Source: Novosphingobium rosa NBRC 15208 (GTDB taxonomy: Bacteria; Pseudomonadota; Alphaproteobacteria; Sphingomonadales; Sphingomonadaceae). From it: a stretch of 38,486 bases of DNA. The translations under genes were made by a program, and so were the position numbers. Where the stretch lies: assembly GCF_001598555.1 (NCBI RefSeq), contig NZ_BCZE01000011.1, forward strand, positions 1 through 38,486, written 5' to 3'. Under the pieces are notes generated by a model. That model searched no databases. It saw only the letters and a list, made by a program, of their open reading frames with translations, and was not told where the DNA came from. Shown here piece by piece: positions 17,508 to 26,432 of this stretch; positions within the stretch are counted from its first letter, which is position 1, and each line of letters opens with the position of its first letter.

Positions 17508-20189
17508 GTGGGTGAGTTCGTCTTCCATTTCGGCGGCGGCGCGCAGTCCGCCGACCCGCGCGCGCAGGACAAGGCCGTGGTCGGCGGCAAGGGCGCCAAT
17601 CTGGCGCAGATGGCCGCCATCGGCCTGCCGGTGCCGCCGGGCTTCACCATCTCTACCGAAATCTGCGCCCATTACGCCGGGGGCGACCGCCTGATCGATG
17701 ACGATCTGCGCACGCAGGTCGCACGCGGCATCGCCCATCTGGAAGCCGCCACCGGGCGCCTCTTTGGCGATCCCGTCACCCCCCTGCTGGTTTCGGTGCG
17801 TTCCGGCGCGGCGGTGTCCATGCCGGGGATGATGGACACGGTCCTTGATCTGGGCCTGAACGATGTGACGGTGGAGGCGCTGGCCAAGGCCTCGGGCGAC
17901 GCCCGTTTCGCCTGGGATTCCTACCGCCGCTTTATCCAGATCTATGGCGATGTGGCGCTGGGTGTCGACCATTACCTCTTCGAGGATGCGCTGGAGATCG
18001 CCAAAGAAAACAATGGCTTCTTTACAGATGTTGAGATGGAAGCTCAGCACTGGCGGGCGCTGGTCTCCGAATACAAAAGCATCGTCGAAGCCGAAACCGG
18101 CGCGCCTTTCCCGCAGGATGTCGATGCGCAGCTCTGGGGCGCCATCGCCGCCGTTTTCGACAGCTGGGAGAGCGAGCGCGCCCGCACCTATCGCCGGTTG
18201 AACGGCATTTCCGCCAGCCTCGGCACGGCGGTGACGGTGCAGGCCATGGTCTTCGGCAACCGCGACGAGCAGAGCGCCACCGGCGTCGCCTTCACCCGCG
18301 ATCCCACCACAGGCGCCCGCCAATGCTTCGGCGAATGGCTCATCAACGCCCAGGGCGAGGATGTGGTCGCGGGCCTGCGCACCCCGCAATACCTCACCCG
18401 CGCCGCGCGTGAAGCGGCAGGCGCCAAGCCGCTGAGCATGGAAGAGGCCATGCCTGAGGCCTTCACTCAGCTGACCGGCCTGTTTACCACGCTGGAAACG
18501 CATTTCCGCGATATGCTCGACATCGAATTCACCGTCGAGCAAGGCCGCCTCTGGGTGCTTCAGGCCCGCAGCGGCAAGCGCACCGCCGCCGCCGCCCTGC
18601 GCATGGCCAGCGATATGGTGAGCGAGGGCCTGATCACGCAGGACGAAGCCCTGCTGCGCATCGAGCCCATGGCGCTGGCGCAACTGCTGCATCCCACGCT
18701 CGATCCCGATGCCCCGCGCGATCTGTTGGCCAAGGGCCTGCCCGCCTCGCCGGGCGCGGCCTCTGGAGCCATCGTGCTGGACGCGGAAACGGCGGAAAGA
18801 CGCGCCGAACGCGGCGAGGCGGTCATTCTGGTTCGCGTGGAAACCAGCCCCGAGGACATTCACGGCATGCACGCCGCTGTCGGCATCCTGACGGCGCGCG
18901 GTGGCATGACCAGCCACGCCGCCGTGGTGGCGCGCAGCATGGGCCGCCCTTGCGTCACGGGCACGGCAGCCATCTCGATCGATGCCGCCAAGCGCAGCCT
19001 CTCGATCGGCGGGCGGCAGCTGCGCGAGGGCGACACCATCACCATCGACGGCACCACCGGCGAGGTGATGGCCGGCAGCGTGCCTTTGACCCGCTCCGAA
19101 CTGGTGGGCGATTTCGCCGTGCTGATGGGCTGGGCCGATCAGGTGATGGCGCAGACCGGGCGTTATCTGGGGGTGCGCGCCAATGCCGATACGCCTGCCG
19201 AATGCCGCGTCGCGCGGCAATTTGGCGCTCAGGGCATCGGCCTGTGCCGCACCGAGCCGATGTTCTTTCAGGCCGAGCGGATTGAGGCGATGCGCCGCTT
19301 TATCCTCTCGCCGCACGAAACCGCGCGGCAGGAGGCTCTGGACCGTCTGCTGGGCTGGCAGCGCGCGGATTTCCGCGCGATCTTTGAGGATATGGCAGGC
19401 CTGCCCGTCGCGATCCGACTGCTCGATCTGCCGCTGCACGGGTTTCTGCCTGAAAGCGATGCGGATATGGCCGCTCTGGCCGAAAGCATCGGGCTCAGTC
19501 TGGATAAATTGCGCCGCGTGGCGGGCGGCATGCATGAGTTCAATCCGCTGCTCGGCCTCCGGGGATGCCGTCTGGGGCTGGCCTATCCCGAACTCTACGC
19601 CATGCAGGCCCGCGCCTTGTTCGAGGCTGCCTGTGAGGCGGCGCACGTCCATGATCCGGTGCAACTGGAAGTGATGGTTCCGCTGGTCACCACGGCGGCG
19701 GAACTGGCTCAGGTGAGCACTCAATTGCAGGAAACAGCATTGGCGGTTTTCGCCGAAAAGGGCGTCACGCTGTCATGGCGCGCTGGCGCGATGATCGAGG
19801 TGCCCCGCGCCGCGCTGATGGCAGGCGAACTGGCGCGAGAGGCTGCGTTCTTCTCCTTCGGCAGCAATGATCTCACCCAGACCACGCTGGGTATGGGGCG
19901 CGACGATGCCGCACGTTATATGGGCCGCTATGTGGACCGTGGCATCTATGGCGCCGATCCCTTTATCACGCTGGATGAAGCGGGCGTCGGCGCGCTGATC
20001 ACATTGGCGCGCGACAGGGGGCGTGCGGCTAACCCCTCGTTGGACTTGGGCCTGTGTGGCGAACATGGCGCCGATCCGGCCTCAATCGCCTTTTGTCTGG
20101 AGCAGGGGCTCGATTACGTCTCGGCCTCGCCTTACCGCGTGCCGGTGGCGAGGCTGGCGGCGGCTCAGGCGGCACTGAAGGCGGGTTAG
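17508..20189 (+). CDS. ppdK: Pyruvate, phosphate dikinase
   Basis: PpdK interconverts pyruvate, ATP and phosphate with phosphoenolpyruvate, AMP and pyrophosphate. The 893-residue protein has the N-terminal ATP-grasp domain (VGGKGANLAQMAAIGLPVPPG). The swivelling phosphohistidine domain has the catalytic His in GGMTSHAAVVARSMGRPCV. The C-terminal PEP/pyruvate barrel shows GIGLCRTEPMFF, SFGSNDLTQTTLG and a CGEHGADPAS ending. GTG at 17508 is the start, with AGGGAGG about 10 nt upstream. The gene lies 86 bp after glyS in the same direction; glyS-ppdK adjacency is frequent in alphaproteobacteria. Its 3' end overlaps the convergent methyltransferase gene by 4 nt. Confidence 0.96.
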   Translation: MGEFVFHFGGGAQSADPRAQDKAVVGGKGANLAQMAAIGLPVPPGFTISTEICAHYAGGDRLIDDDLRTQVARGIAHLEAATGRLFGDPVTPLLVSVRSGAAVSMPGMMDTVLDLGLNDVTVEALAKASGDARFAWDSYRRFIQIYGDVALGVDHYLFEDALEIAKENNGFFTDVEMEAQHWRALVSEYKSIVEAETGAPFPQDVDAQLWGAIAAVFDSWESERARTYRRLNGISASLGTAVTVQAMVFGNRDEQSATGVAFTRDPTTGARQCFGEWLINAQGEDVVAGLRTPQYLTRAAREAAGAKPLSMEEAMPEAFTQLTGLFTTLETHFRDMLDIEFTVEQGRLWVLQARSGKRTAAAALRMASDMVSEGLITQDEALLRIEPMALAQLLHPTLDPDAPRDLLAKGLPASPGAASGAIVLDAETAERRAERGEAVILVRVETSPEDIHGMHAAVGILTARGGMTSHAAVVARSMGRPCVTGTAAISIDAAKRSLSIGGRQLREGDTITIDGTTGEVMAGSVPLTRSELVGDFAVLMGWADQVMAQTGRYLGVRANADTPAECRVARQFGAQGIGLCRTEPMFFQAERIEAMRRFILSPHETARQEALDRLLGWQRADFRAIFEDMAGLPVAIRLLDLPLHGFLPESDADMAALAESIGLSLDKLRRVAGGMHEFNPLLGLRGCRLGLAYPELYAMQARALFEAACEAAHVHDPVQLEVMVPLVTTAAELAQVSTQLQETALAVFAEKGVTLSWRAGAMIEVPRAALMAGELAREAAFFSFGSNDLTQTTLGMGRDDAARYMGRYVDRGIYGADPFITLDEAGVGALITLARDRGRAANPSLDLGLCGEHGADPASIAFCLEQGLDYVSASPYRVPVARLAAAQAALKAG

Positions 20190-20974
20190 GCCCGCCAGCC
20201 CGAAAGCGTCAAAATCTCGAAATGCTCGGTGACGCGGCCTGCTTCATCGGCTGCCTCGGCAAAGGCGGCCAGAGCGCGGGCATAGGCCTGCTTGCCCAGG
20301 GTCGGGGCTGTGTCTTTCAGCACCGCGCCGAGCCCTTGAGCGCGCAAATCGCCAACCAGCGCGCCCAGCGCGCCGAAGCGCACATCCAGACCGCGCGCAT
20401 CGGCCACCGGATTGGCCAGACCCACGCGCTGCAGCAGTTGCGCCCCGCTGCGCACATCGACTGCCGGATGCAGCCGTGCCGCGGGGCGCTCTCCATCGGC
20501 GGCCAGCATGATCGAGCGCAGCACCGGCAGGCTGCCCGCCGCCATCATGCTGATCAGCGCCAGCCCGCCCGGCGCCAGAGCATGACGCATATGGATCAGC
20601 GCCCCCGGCAGGTCGTTCACCGTATCGAGCGTGCCAAGGCTGACGATCAGATCGAAGCCGTTCACCGGCCATGGCGCTTCCTCATTCAGCGCCAGCACGC
20701 CACCGCGCGCTGTCACATCGGCCAGCGTCACCTCAACACCCTGCGCCGCCAGAGCCGGGGCAAGGGCGCCGCCATCATCCCCCATCACCAGAGCCCGCTT
20801 GGGTTGATGACGCAGGAACGACAGGCGATCCAGCACATCCTCCACCCGGTCCTCGGCCAGCCAGCGGGCGGCATTGGCGCGGGTTTGCAAGGCCTGCATC
20901 CGCTGGCGCACAGCGGCGCGGCGGCGAGCGGAGAAAATTTTGGGCGGGGCGGGGGGCTGGCTGACGGAACTCAT
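20186..20974 (-). CDS. SAM-dependent methyltransferase (BioC/NDUFAF5-like)
   Basis: This 262-residue class I methyltransferase has a glycine-rich SAM loop ALVMGDDGGALAPAL near the first beta strand. It continues VEVTLADVTA and FDLIVSLGTLDTVNDLPGAL, then MRHALAPGGLALISMM, the standard motif III region. An N-terminal ARRRAAVRQRM stretch followed by RLSFLRHQPK resembles the NDUFAF5/BioC-like group next to comF in alphaproteobacteria. The start ATG at 20974 has GGGAGGG just upstream. It diverges from comF, 73 bp away. Substrate is unknown. Confidence 0.85.
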   Translation of the reverse strand: MSSVSQPPAPPKIFSARRRAAVRQRMQALQTRANAARWLAEDRVEDVLDRLSFLRHQPKRALVMGDDGGALAPALAAQGVEVTLADVTARGGVLALNEEAPWPVNGFDLIVSLGTLDTVNDLPGALIHMRHALAPGGLALISMMAAGSLPVLRSIMLAADGERPAARLHPAVDVRSGAQLLQRVGLANPVADARGLDVRFGALGALVGDLRAQGLGAVLKDTAPTLGKQAYARALAAFAEAADEAGRVTEHFEILTLSGWRA

Positions 20975-21047
20975 GCCGCCCTCCCTGCCGCGCGGCGCGC
21001 CGGAGCGCAAGGCTTGCGCAAGCAGAGCGGCGCGCTAGCATCACGCC

Positions 21048-21767
21048 ATGGCTTCCTCCTCTCCGATGCAGGCGCTGGCACCGCTGATCGATGCTGTCTA
21101 TCCGCAGCGTTGTCCGCTGTGTGGAGCGATGCTGGCCGGGTATGACGGGCTGTGCGGCGCCTGCTGGGGGCAACTGAGCTTTCCGGGCGATCCCGCTTGC
21201 GATCTGTGTGCCACGCCGATCTCGCCGGAAGGGCCGAACCGCTGCGAAAGCTGCATGGCAGAGCCGCCCCGCCACAGGGGTATCGTGGCGGCCACCTGTT
21301 ACGATGCGGTTTCGCGCCAGCTGGTGCTGCGGCTGAAGCATGGCCGCCAGACAGCACTGGCTGCGATGATGGCACGGATGATCGCGGCCCGCCTGCCGGA
21401 GCGCAATCTGGCAAGCTGGGCGCTGGTGCCGGTCCCGCTGCATCGCTGGCGGCTCTGGCGCCGAGGTTATAACCAGTCGGCCTTGCTGGCGCGGGAGTTG
21501 GCAGGGCTGACGGGCGGAACGCTGATGGTCGATGCGCTGATCCGTCATCGCCGGACGCCTTCGCTCGGCGGGCTTGACCGGGCCGAGCGAGCCCAGGCGC
21601 TGCAGGGGGCGATCACGGCGCATCCGCGCCGCCTGTTGCGAGACCGCAGAGTTATGCTGGTGGACGATGTGCTGACCAGCGGCGCCACCAGCCAGGCTTG
21701 CGTCGATGCTCTTCTGGCTGCTGGCGTGCGCGAGGTGCGAATCGCCTGCTTTGCGCGGGTCATCTAA
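21048..21767 (+). CDS. comF: ComF-family phosphoribosyltransferase-like protein
   Basis: ComF proteins take part in DNA uptake and processing during transformation. The 239-residue product begins with two zinc-finger-like cysteine pairs (CPLCG, CGACW) followed by CDLC and CESC. The PRTase-type domain carries VPVPLHRWRLWRRGYNQSALLA and the PRPP-loop-like VMLVDDVLTSGAT. Length and domain order match bacterial ComF/GntX. It diverges from the methyltransferase gene, and a strong hairpin lies 8 nt after its stop codon. Confidence 0.93.
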   Translation: MASSSPMQALAPLIDAVYPQRCPLCGAMLAGYDGLCGACWGQLSFPGDPACDLCATPISPEGPNRCESCMAEPPRHRGIVAATCYDAVSRQLVLRLKHGRQTALAAMMARMIAARLPERNLASWALVPVPLHRWRLWRRGYNQSALLARELAGLTGGTLMVDALIRHRRTPSLGGLDRAERAQALQGAITAHPRRLLRDRRVMLVDDVLTSGATSQACVDALLAAGVREVRIACFARVI

Positions 21768-21774
21768 ACACGAA

Positions 21775-21801
21775 AGCGCCCGAGGTTGGTCCTCGGGCGC
21801 T
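21775..21801. terminator. Strong 11-bp hairpin after comF, T-tract on the minus strand
   Basis: AGCGCCCGAGG / TTGGT / CCTCGGGCGCT is a perfect stem-loop. Read on the plus strand it follows comF but has no T-run after it. Read on the minus strand it is followed by TTTCGTGTTT, the layout of an intrinsic terminator. It may serve both directions, which suggests that a minus-strand transcript ends here. Confidence 0.75.
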
Positions 21802-22248
21802 CACGTGACGAAACATGAGGCGGCGCTTTGTTGAGGATCGGATCCGGCCCCTTGCCACCGGCTCATCGAAACCTCTGCGCGGATAATGATATGGCCCCTG
21901 TTCCACATCATTACGCCTGATCTGTCTTCTGTCTCCTGGCGACGGAGATGACCGGCTGCCTGGCAGTCTCGATCATCCGCCGCAAAGCGACACTCATGCG
22001 ATCGCTATGCGATCATTTTCCCTGAACCGTGGCGCTTGGCGTCATCTGCGTGGAATTCCCTCAAATTCCTCAGCGGATGATGGCACCTGTCGGTGTACGG
22101 CCTCCCTCAAGGCCGTGAGAGTGTGATCGGCCTAAATGGGGCAAAGATAAAGAGGCGCGTCCGCTTCGTGTGGATTTTGGCCCCCATATGTGGTTATCCT
22201 GCAACAAAGGTCTGGCATGCGCTGCCGCAACACAAGGATATAACACAG
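21802..22248 (-). other. Gene-free interval comF-hisI; possible minus-strand small RNA or mini-ORFs
   Basis: About 450 bp have no convincing long ORF. On the minus strand a 28-codon ORF (21997-21911) ends TAATG, where a 36-codon ORF begins (21911-21801) that stops at the edge of the hairpin at 21775-21801. Neither has a clear Shine-Dalgarno, and I do not recognise either product. Other structure includes hairpin ACGGCC/GGCCGT (22097-22116) and a direct repeat ATGCGATC-GCT-ATGCGATC around 21996-22015. The terminator polarity suggests a transcript here. The right end must also hold the hisI promoter on the plus strand. Confidence 0.35.
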
Positions 22249-22623
22249 ATGACTGGCGCCGATGCCGAGCAACGGGAAAAGGGTAGCACGTTTCTGCCAC
22301 GGTTTGATGACAAGGGTCTGATCACCGCCATCGCGGTTGATTCGCTCAGCCGCGAGATCCTGATGGTCGCCTTCATGAACCAGGAAGCGATCGATCAGAC
22401 GCGTGAGACTGGCCTTGCCCATTTCTACTCCCGCTCACGCGGGCGGCAGTGGATGAAGGGCGAAACATCGGGCCATGTGCTGCGGGTGCAGGAAATCCGC
22501 GTCGATTGCGATCAGGACGCTGTGGTGATGATCGTGACGCCCGCCGGGCCCGCCTGCCATACCGGCGCTGTCAGCTGCTTCTACCGCAAGCTGGAGGGCG
22601 ACGGGCTGGTGCCCGTCGCCTGA
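22249..22623 (+). CDS. hisI: Phosphoribosyl-AMP cyclohydrolase
   Basis: HisI opens the adenine ring of PR-AMP, the third step of histidine synthesis. The 124-residue, single-domain product (no HisE fusion) has FYSRSRGRQWMKGETSGHV, then RVDCDQDAVVM with the metal-binding Asp/Cys cluster, and GPACHTGAVSCFY with the zinc cysteines. The start was taken at ATG 22249, with AAGGA 10 nt upstream; the open frame extends back to 22093, but that part lacks homology. The gene stands alone, and its stop lies 4 bp from the convergent dienelactone hydrolase stop. Confidence 0.95.
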   Translation: MTGADAEQREKGSTFLPRFDDKGLITAIAVDSLSREILMVAFMNQEAIDQTRETGLAHFYSRSRGRQWMKGETSGHVLRVQEIRVDCDQDAVVMIVTPAGPACHTGAVSCFYRKLEGDGLVPVA

Positions 22624-22627
22624 GAAT

Positions 22628-23341
22628 TTACGCGAAGATCGAATTGAACAGATCGGTGGTGGCCGCCCAGCTGGCGCGGTCCGCCGCCGCATCGTAACCC
22701 AGCACCGCCGGATTGCCGCGATTGTCGCTTTCCGGATCGGTGAAGCCGTGCTTGACCTTGCCATAGGAATGGAAGTGCCAGTCGGCCCCGGCCTGATCCA
22801 TTTCCTCCCAGAAAGCAGAGACCTGCTCGCGGGTGGCCAGTGGGTCGGCATCGCCGTGGCAGACCAGGATTTTCGCCTTGATGGCGCCGGGCTCGGCCTG
22901 ACGGTCGGTGGTGAGCAAGCCGTGATAGCTGACGGCGGCGGCGATGTCAGTGCCTTCGCGCGCCAGCTCCAGGGCGGCCTGACCGCCCATGCAATAGCCG
23001 ATCACGGCGGCGGTGAGGCCCTCGGCGCCTTCCAGCGCGCGCCCGGCGGCCAGAGCCGCGCGAATGCGGGCGCGATAGACATCGACATCGGCGCGCAGCG
23101 CATTGCCCATGGGGTGCGAGGAGGCGAAATCCTTCACCGGCTCGCCATAGAAATCGGCGACCAGCACCAGATAGCCGTCACCGGCCAGCTGGCTGGCGCG
23201 CGCGGCGACGGCGGCATTCATGTTGGCGATGTTGGGATAGACGATGATCAGGCCGCGCGGCGTGCCTTCGGGCTTGCCGAAATGGCCGGTCAGCGCCGTG
23301 TCGCCATCGTGATAGGTGTGGGGGACGAGGGAGATGCTCAT
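22628..23341 (-). CDS. Dienelactone hydrolase family protein
   Basis: This 237-residue alpha/beta hydrolase has the DLH catalytic triad visible: nucleophile Cys in GYCMGGQAALE, Asp in CHGDADPLA, and His in GKVKHGFTDP. Family members hydrolyse dienelactones in aromatic degradation, but many act on other esters, and no aromatic pathway genes lie nearby. ATG at 23341 is preferred, with AAGG 9 nt upstream, over the in-frame TTG at 23350. The gene follows the MFS transporter by a few bases and is probably co-transcribed with it. Confidence 0.9.
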   Translation of the reverse strand: MSISLVPHTYHDGDTALTGHFGKPEGTPRGLIIVYPNIANMNAAVAARASQLAGDGYLVLVADFYGEPVKDFASSHPMGNALRADVDVYRARIRAALAAGRALEGAEGLTAAVIGYCMGGQAALELAREGTDIAAAVSYHGLLTTDRQAEPGAIKAKILVCHGDADPLATREQVSAFWEEMDQAGADWHFHSYGKVKHGFTDPESDNRGNPAVLGYDAAADRASWAATTDLFNSIFA

Positions 23342-23346
23342 GAGGG

Positions 23347-24606
23347 TCAACCTTGTTCAAGGTGGGGGGAAAAGGTCCGCGCGCGGCGGATTTGCGGGAA
23401 GAACACCGCCCAAAGCACGGTGATCGTCATGGCGCCGATGCCCCCCATCACCACCGCGCCCGTTGCCCCCAACAGCGCGGCGGCGAGCCCGGATTCCATC
23501 TCGCCAAGTTCATTCGACGCGGAAATGGCGAGGCCCGAAATGGCGCTCAGCCGTCCGCGCATTTCGTCGGGCGTGTGAAGCTGCACCAGCGTGCTGCGCA
23601 CAAAGACCGAGATCATGTCCGCCGCGCCCAGCACTGCCAGCAGACCCAGCGACAGAAGGTAATTGGTGGAAAGCCCGAAGGCGACGGTGATCGCCCCGAA
23701 CACGCCGACGGCGACAAGCATCTTCACGCCGACATTCTGCGAGATCGGGCGCGCCGTCAGCACGATGCCCATCAGCGAGGCGCCCACGGCGGTCGCCGCG
23801 CGCATCTGGCCCAGCCCCTCGGGCCCGGCATGGAGGATATCGCGCGCAAAGACCGGCAGCAGCGCTGTCGCTCCGCCGAACAGCACGGCGAAGAGGTCCA
23901 GCGTGATGCAGCCCAGCAAAAAGCGGTTGTTCCACACGAAGGTGAAGCCCTCGGCGATCTGGCGGATGGGGTGCTGGTCGCGGTTGCCGGGATGCGGCGG
24001 CAGGCGGCGCAGGCCCGCCATGCTCAGAAAGCCGATGGCCAGCAGGATGACGGCGCCCATATAGGGGGCCGTGGGATGCACGGCGAAGAGCAGGCCAGCG
24101 CCCGCAGGACCGATGATCGTTGCCAGTTGCATCGCCATGGAGTTCATCGCCACCGCGCGCGGCAGCAGGGCTGGCGGCACCAGCAGCGGCGCCATCGAGC
24201 CCACCGAAGGCCCGATGAACACGCGGGCCAACCCATGCAGCGCGCCGAGGCCAAACAGCAGCGGCAGGCTCAGCGCATGGAAGGCCGTGGCGGCCCAGAG
24301 CGATCCGGCCACCACCAGATCGACCGCGATCGACATCAGCCCGACGTTACGTTTGTCGAACCGGTCCGCGATCACGCCCGCCACCGGCGAGAGCAGGAAC
24401 ATCGGCACGAACTGGCAAAAGCCCATGATGCCCAGCTGGAACGAGGCCTTGGCGATGGACATGTGATAGTCCTGCCGGGCCACGTCATAGAGCTGATAGC
24501 CGATGATCACCGCCATGCCGCCACCGGCCAGCCAGCTGCAGAAGCGCGTCAGCCAGAAGCGGCGATAATCAGGGATATGGGCGGGCGAGCGGGGCTGATC
24601 AGTCAC
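23347..24606 (-). CDS. MFS transporter, EntS-like exporter group
   Basis: This 419-residue integral membrane protein has about twelve hydrophobic helices. The loop after helix 2 reads GVIADRFDKRNVGLMS, the MFS motif A-like element (G-x-x-x-D-R-x-D-K-R). The region HTPDEMRGRLSAISGL is typical of the EntS/MFS_3 group of exporters. Start is GTG at 24606 with only a weak ribosome-binding site. It precedes the dienelactone hydrolase gene nearly without a gap. Substrate cannot be assigned. Confidence 0.88.
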   Translation of the reverse strand: MTDQPRSPAHIPDYRRFWLTRFCSWLAGGGMAVIIGYQLYDVARQDYHMSIAKASFQLGIMGFCQFVPMFLLSPVAGVIADRFDKRNVGLMSIAVDLVVAGSLWAATAFHALSLPLLFGLGALHGLARVFIGPSVGSMAPLLVPPALLPRAVAMNSMAMQLATIIGPAGAGLLFAVHPTAPYMGAVILLAIGFLSMAGLRRLPPHPGNRDQHPIRQIAEGFTFVWNNRFLLGCITLDLFAVLFGGATALLPVFARDILHAGPEGLGQMRAATAVGASLMGIVLTARPISQNVGVKMLVAVGVFGAITVAFGLSTNYLLSLGLLAVLGAADMISVFVRSTLVQLHTPDEMRGRLSAISGLAISASNELGEMESGLAAALLGATGAVVMGGIGAMTITVLWAVFFPQIRRARTFSPHLEQG

Positions 24607-24619
24607 AAGCCAACCGCAT

Positions 24620-24677
24620 GGCAGGCCAAAGCCGCTTTGCCAAGGGCTTGAAGGAGCTCTTGGGCTTTGGTCCTGCC
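24620..24677 (-). terminator. Long hairpin between pilZ-type gene and MFS gene
   Basis: GGCAGG-CCAAAGCC pairs with GGCTTTGG-T-CCTGCC, a 14-bp stem with one bulged base. An inner CCAAGGGCT / AGCTCTTGG stem extends it. No T-run follows, so it is either a Rho-type or 3'-stabilising structure for the PilZ gene, or a leader element of the MFS gene. Confidence 0.5.
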
Positions 24678-24692
24678 TTGATCGTCTGATGG

Positions 24693-25055
24693 TTAGCGCA
24701 GCGGGGGCGGCGGCAAAGGCGTGCCGCGACGACCGCGCGGGCTGGGCGAAATCGCATCGATCAGCGCGGTGAAATCGTCGAGGCGGATGATCCGCTCGAA
24801 CTGGAAGCCGGCGCGGTCCTCTGTGGCCCAGATCAGATGGGCCTCGATGCGGCCCACCTTGGGCAGGCGGATCACCACGCGCTCACCGCGCGAGAGCGGG
24901 ATTTCGCCCGACGCCATAAAGCCATGCGCCGAGATGTTGGAGATTTGCAACGAGAGATCGCCAAGGCTGCGATGTTCGCCCATCACCCGATGGTTGACCG
25001 GGTGGCGGGCCGAACGCCGCAATTCAGTGACCGATAGCTGCGCTCCGCCAACCAT
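24693..25055 (-). CDS. PilZ-domain protein (predicted c-di-GMP binding)
   Basis: This is a 120-residue stand-alone PilZ domain. The c-di-GMP signature is recognisable as RRSARHPV near residue 10 (R-x3-R type) and QISNISAHGFMAS (N-x-S-x2-G variant of D/N-x-S-x-x-G). The strand GERVVIRLPKVGRIEAHLIWA and the tail AGFQFERII follow. Start ATG at 25055 has AAGGA about 10 nt upstream; a longer frame to 25154 has no support. The Arg/Pro-rich C-terminus is probably disordered. Its partner is unknown, as no diguanylate cyclase or flagellar gene is nearby. Confidence 0.85.
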   Translation of the reverse strand: MVGGAQLSVTELRRSARHPVNHRVMGEHRSLGDLSLQISNISAHGFMASGEIPLSRGERVVIRLPKVGRIEAHLIWATEDRAGFQFERIIRLDDFTALIDAISPSPRGRRGTPLPPPPLR

Positions 25056-25156
25056 TTTCCGTTTTTCCTTATCCTGGAGATGATGTGGGGGCATTATCCC
25101 CCACAAGCCCCAAGATTTGGTAAAACCGGCACCGGTTTGCCGCATAAGCGGCACGT

Positions 25157-26386
25157 TTACGCCGGTTTCAGAATCCCGTGCTTCTTCTTGCCCGCGGAAA
25201 TCCGCACTTCCCCAGAAGACAGGTTAACAAGCTGTGTCTCGTCTGAAACCGATTCGCCATCGAGTCGGGCCCCGCCACCGGCGATGAGTCGCTTGGCCTC
25301 GCCACGGCTCGCCGCGAAACCGATGCCGACCAGCGCGTCGGTGATGGTGATGCCTTCGGCGGGCACGGTGAAGGTCGGCAGGTCGGCGCCGAGGCCGCCA
25401 CCGGCGAAGGTGGCGGCAGCGGTGGCCTGCGCGGCTTCGGCGGCTTCGCGGCCACGGGCCATGGCGGTGACCTCATTGGCCAGCACCACCTTGGCATCGT
25501 TGATCTGGTTGCCGGGCAGGGCTTCCAGACGGGCGATCTCGTCGAGCGGCAGATCGGTGAAGAGGCGCAGGAAGCGGCCCACGTCGCGGTCGTCGACATT
25601 GCGCCAGTACTGCCAGAAATCATAGGCGGGCAGGGCATCTTCATTCAGCCACACCGCGCCATTCAGGCTCTTGCCCATCTTCTGGCCATCGGCGGTGGTC
25701 AGTAGCGGGGTGGTGACGCCGAAGACCTCCTTGCCGTCCATGCGGCGGGCCAGCTCGATGCCGTTAACGATGTTGCCCCACTGGTCCGAACCGCCCATCT
25801 GCAGGCGGCAGTCGAAACGCTTGGCCAGCTCGCGGAAATCATAGCCCTGCAGGATCATGTAGTTGAATTCGAGGAAGCTGAGCGACTGCTCGCGGTCCAG
25901 CCGCAGCTTCACCGAATCGAAGCTGAGCATGCGGTTGACGCTGAAATGCTGGCCGACCTCGCGCAGGAAAGAAATGTAGCCCAGCTGGTCGAGCCATTCG
26001 GCATTGTCGACCATGATGGCGTCGGTGGGGCCGTCACCGAAGGTCAGGAAACGCTCGAAGATGCGGCGGATCGAGGCGACATTGCTGGCGATGATCTCGT
26101 CGGTCATCAGCTTGCGCGCTTCATCCTTGAAGCTGGGGTCGCCGATCTTGCCGGTGCCGCCGCCCATTAGCACGATGGGCTTGTGGCCGGCCTGCTGCAT
26201 GCGGCGCAGCAGCATGATCTGCACCAGCGAGCCCACATGCAGCGATGCCGCCGTGGGATCGAAGCCGATATAGCCTGTCACGATCTGCTTTTGCGCCAGC
26301 GCGTCGAGCGCATGCGCATCTGTCATCTGGTGGACATAGCCCCGCTCGGAGAGCAGGCGCAGCAGGTCGGACTTGTATTCGGTCAT
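25157..26386 (-). CDS. tyrS: Tyrosyl-tRNA synthetase
   Basis: TyrS charges tRNA-Tyr; it is a class I enzyme and acts as a dimer. The 409-residue product has [20 protein letters not shown], where HVGS stands for the HIGH motif. The tyrosine-binding region [11 protein letters not shown] and GGSDQWGNI follow, then the KMSKS loop as [11 protein letters not shown]-terminal S4 RNA-binding domain is seen in [21 protein letters not shown]. It diverges from the DOMON-like gene by 46 bp. Confidence 0.97.
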   Translation of the reverse strand: MTEYKSDLLRLLSERGYVHQMTDAHALDALAQKQIVTGYIGFDPTAASLHVGSLVQIMLLRRMQQAGHKPIVLMGGGTGKIGDPSFKDEARKLMTDEIIASNVASIRRIFERFLTFGDGPTDAIMVDNAEWLDQLGYISFLREVGQHFSVNRMLSFDSVKLRLDREQSLSFLEFNYMILQGYDFRELAKRFDCRLQMGGSDQWGNIVNGIELARRMDGKEVFGVTTPLLTTADGQKMGKSLNGAVWLNEDALPAYDFWQYWRNVDDRDVGRFLRLFTDLPLDEIARLEALPGNQINDAKVVLANEVTAMARGREAAEAAQATAAATFAGGGLGADLPTFTVPAEGITITDALVGIGFAASRGEAKRLIAGGGARLDGESVSDETQLVNLSSGEVRISAGKKKHGILKPA

Positions 26387-26432
26387 GATACCCTCTTGAA
26401 CAAGGCGTGCCGCCTAGCATGGAGAAACGCGC

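Noticed and set aside
17094..19724. 876-codon open frame antisense to glyS/ppdK
   Set aside because: It is the antisense shadow of a conserved GC-rich gene, rich in His, Arg, Gln and Gly, and has no family signature.
22627..23341. Aromatic degradation pathway anchored by the dienelactone hydrolase
   Set aside because: No dioxygenase, cycloisomerase or regulator genes are adjacent; the family is broad in substrate.
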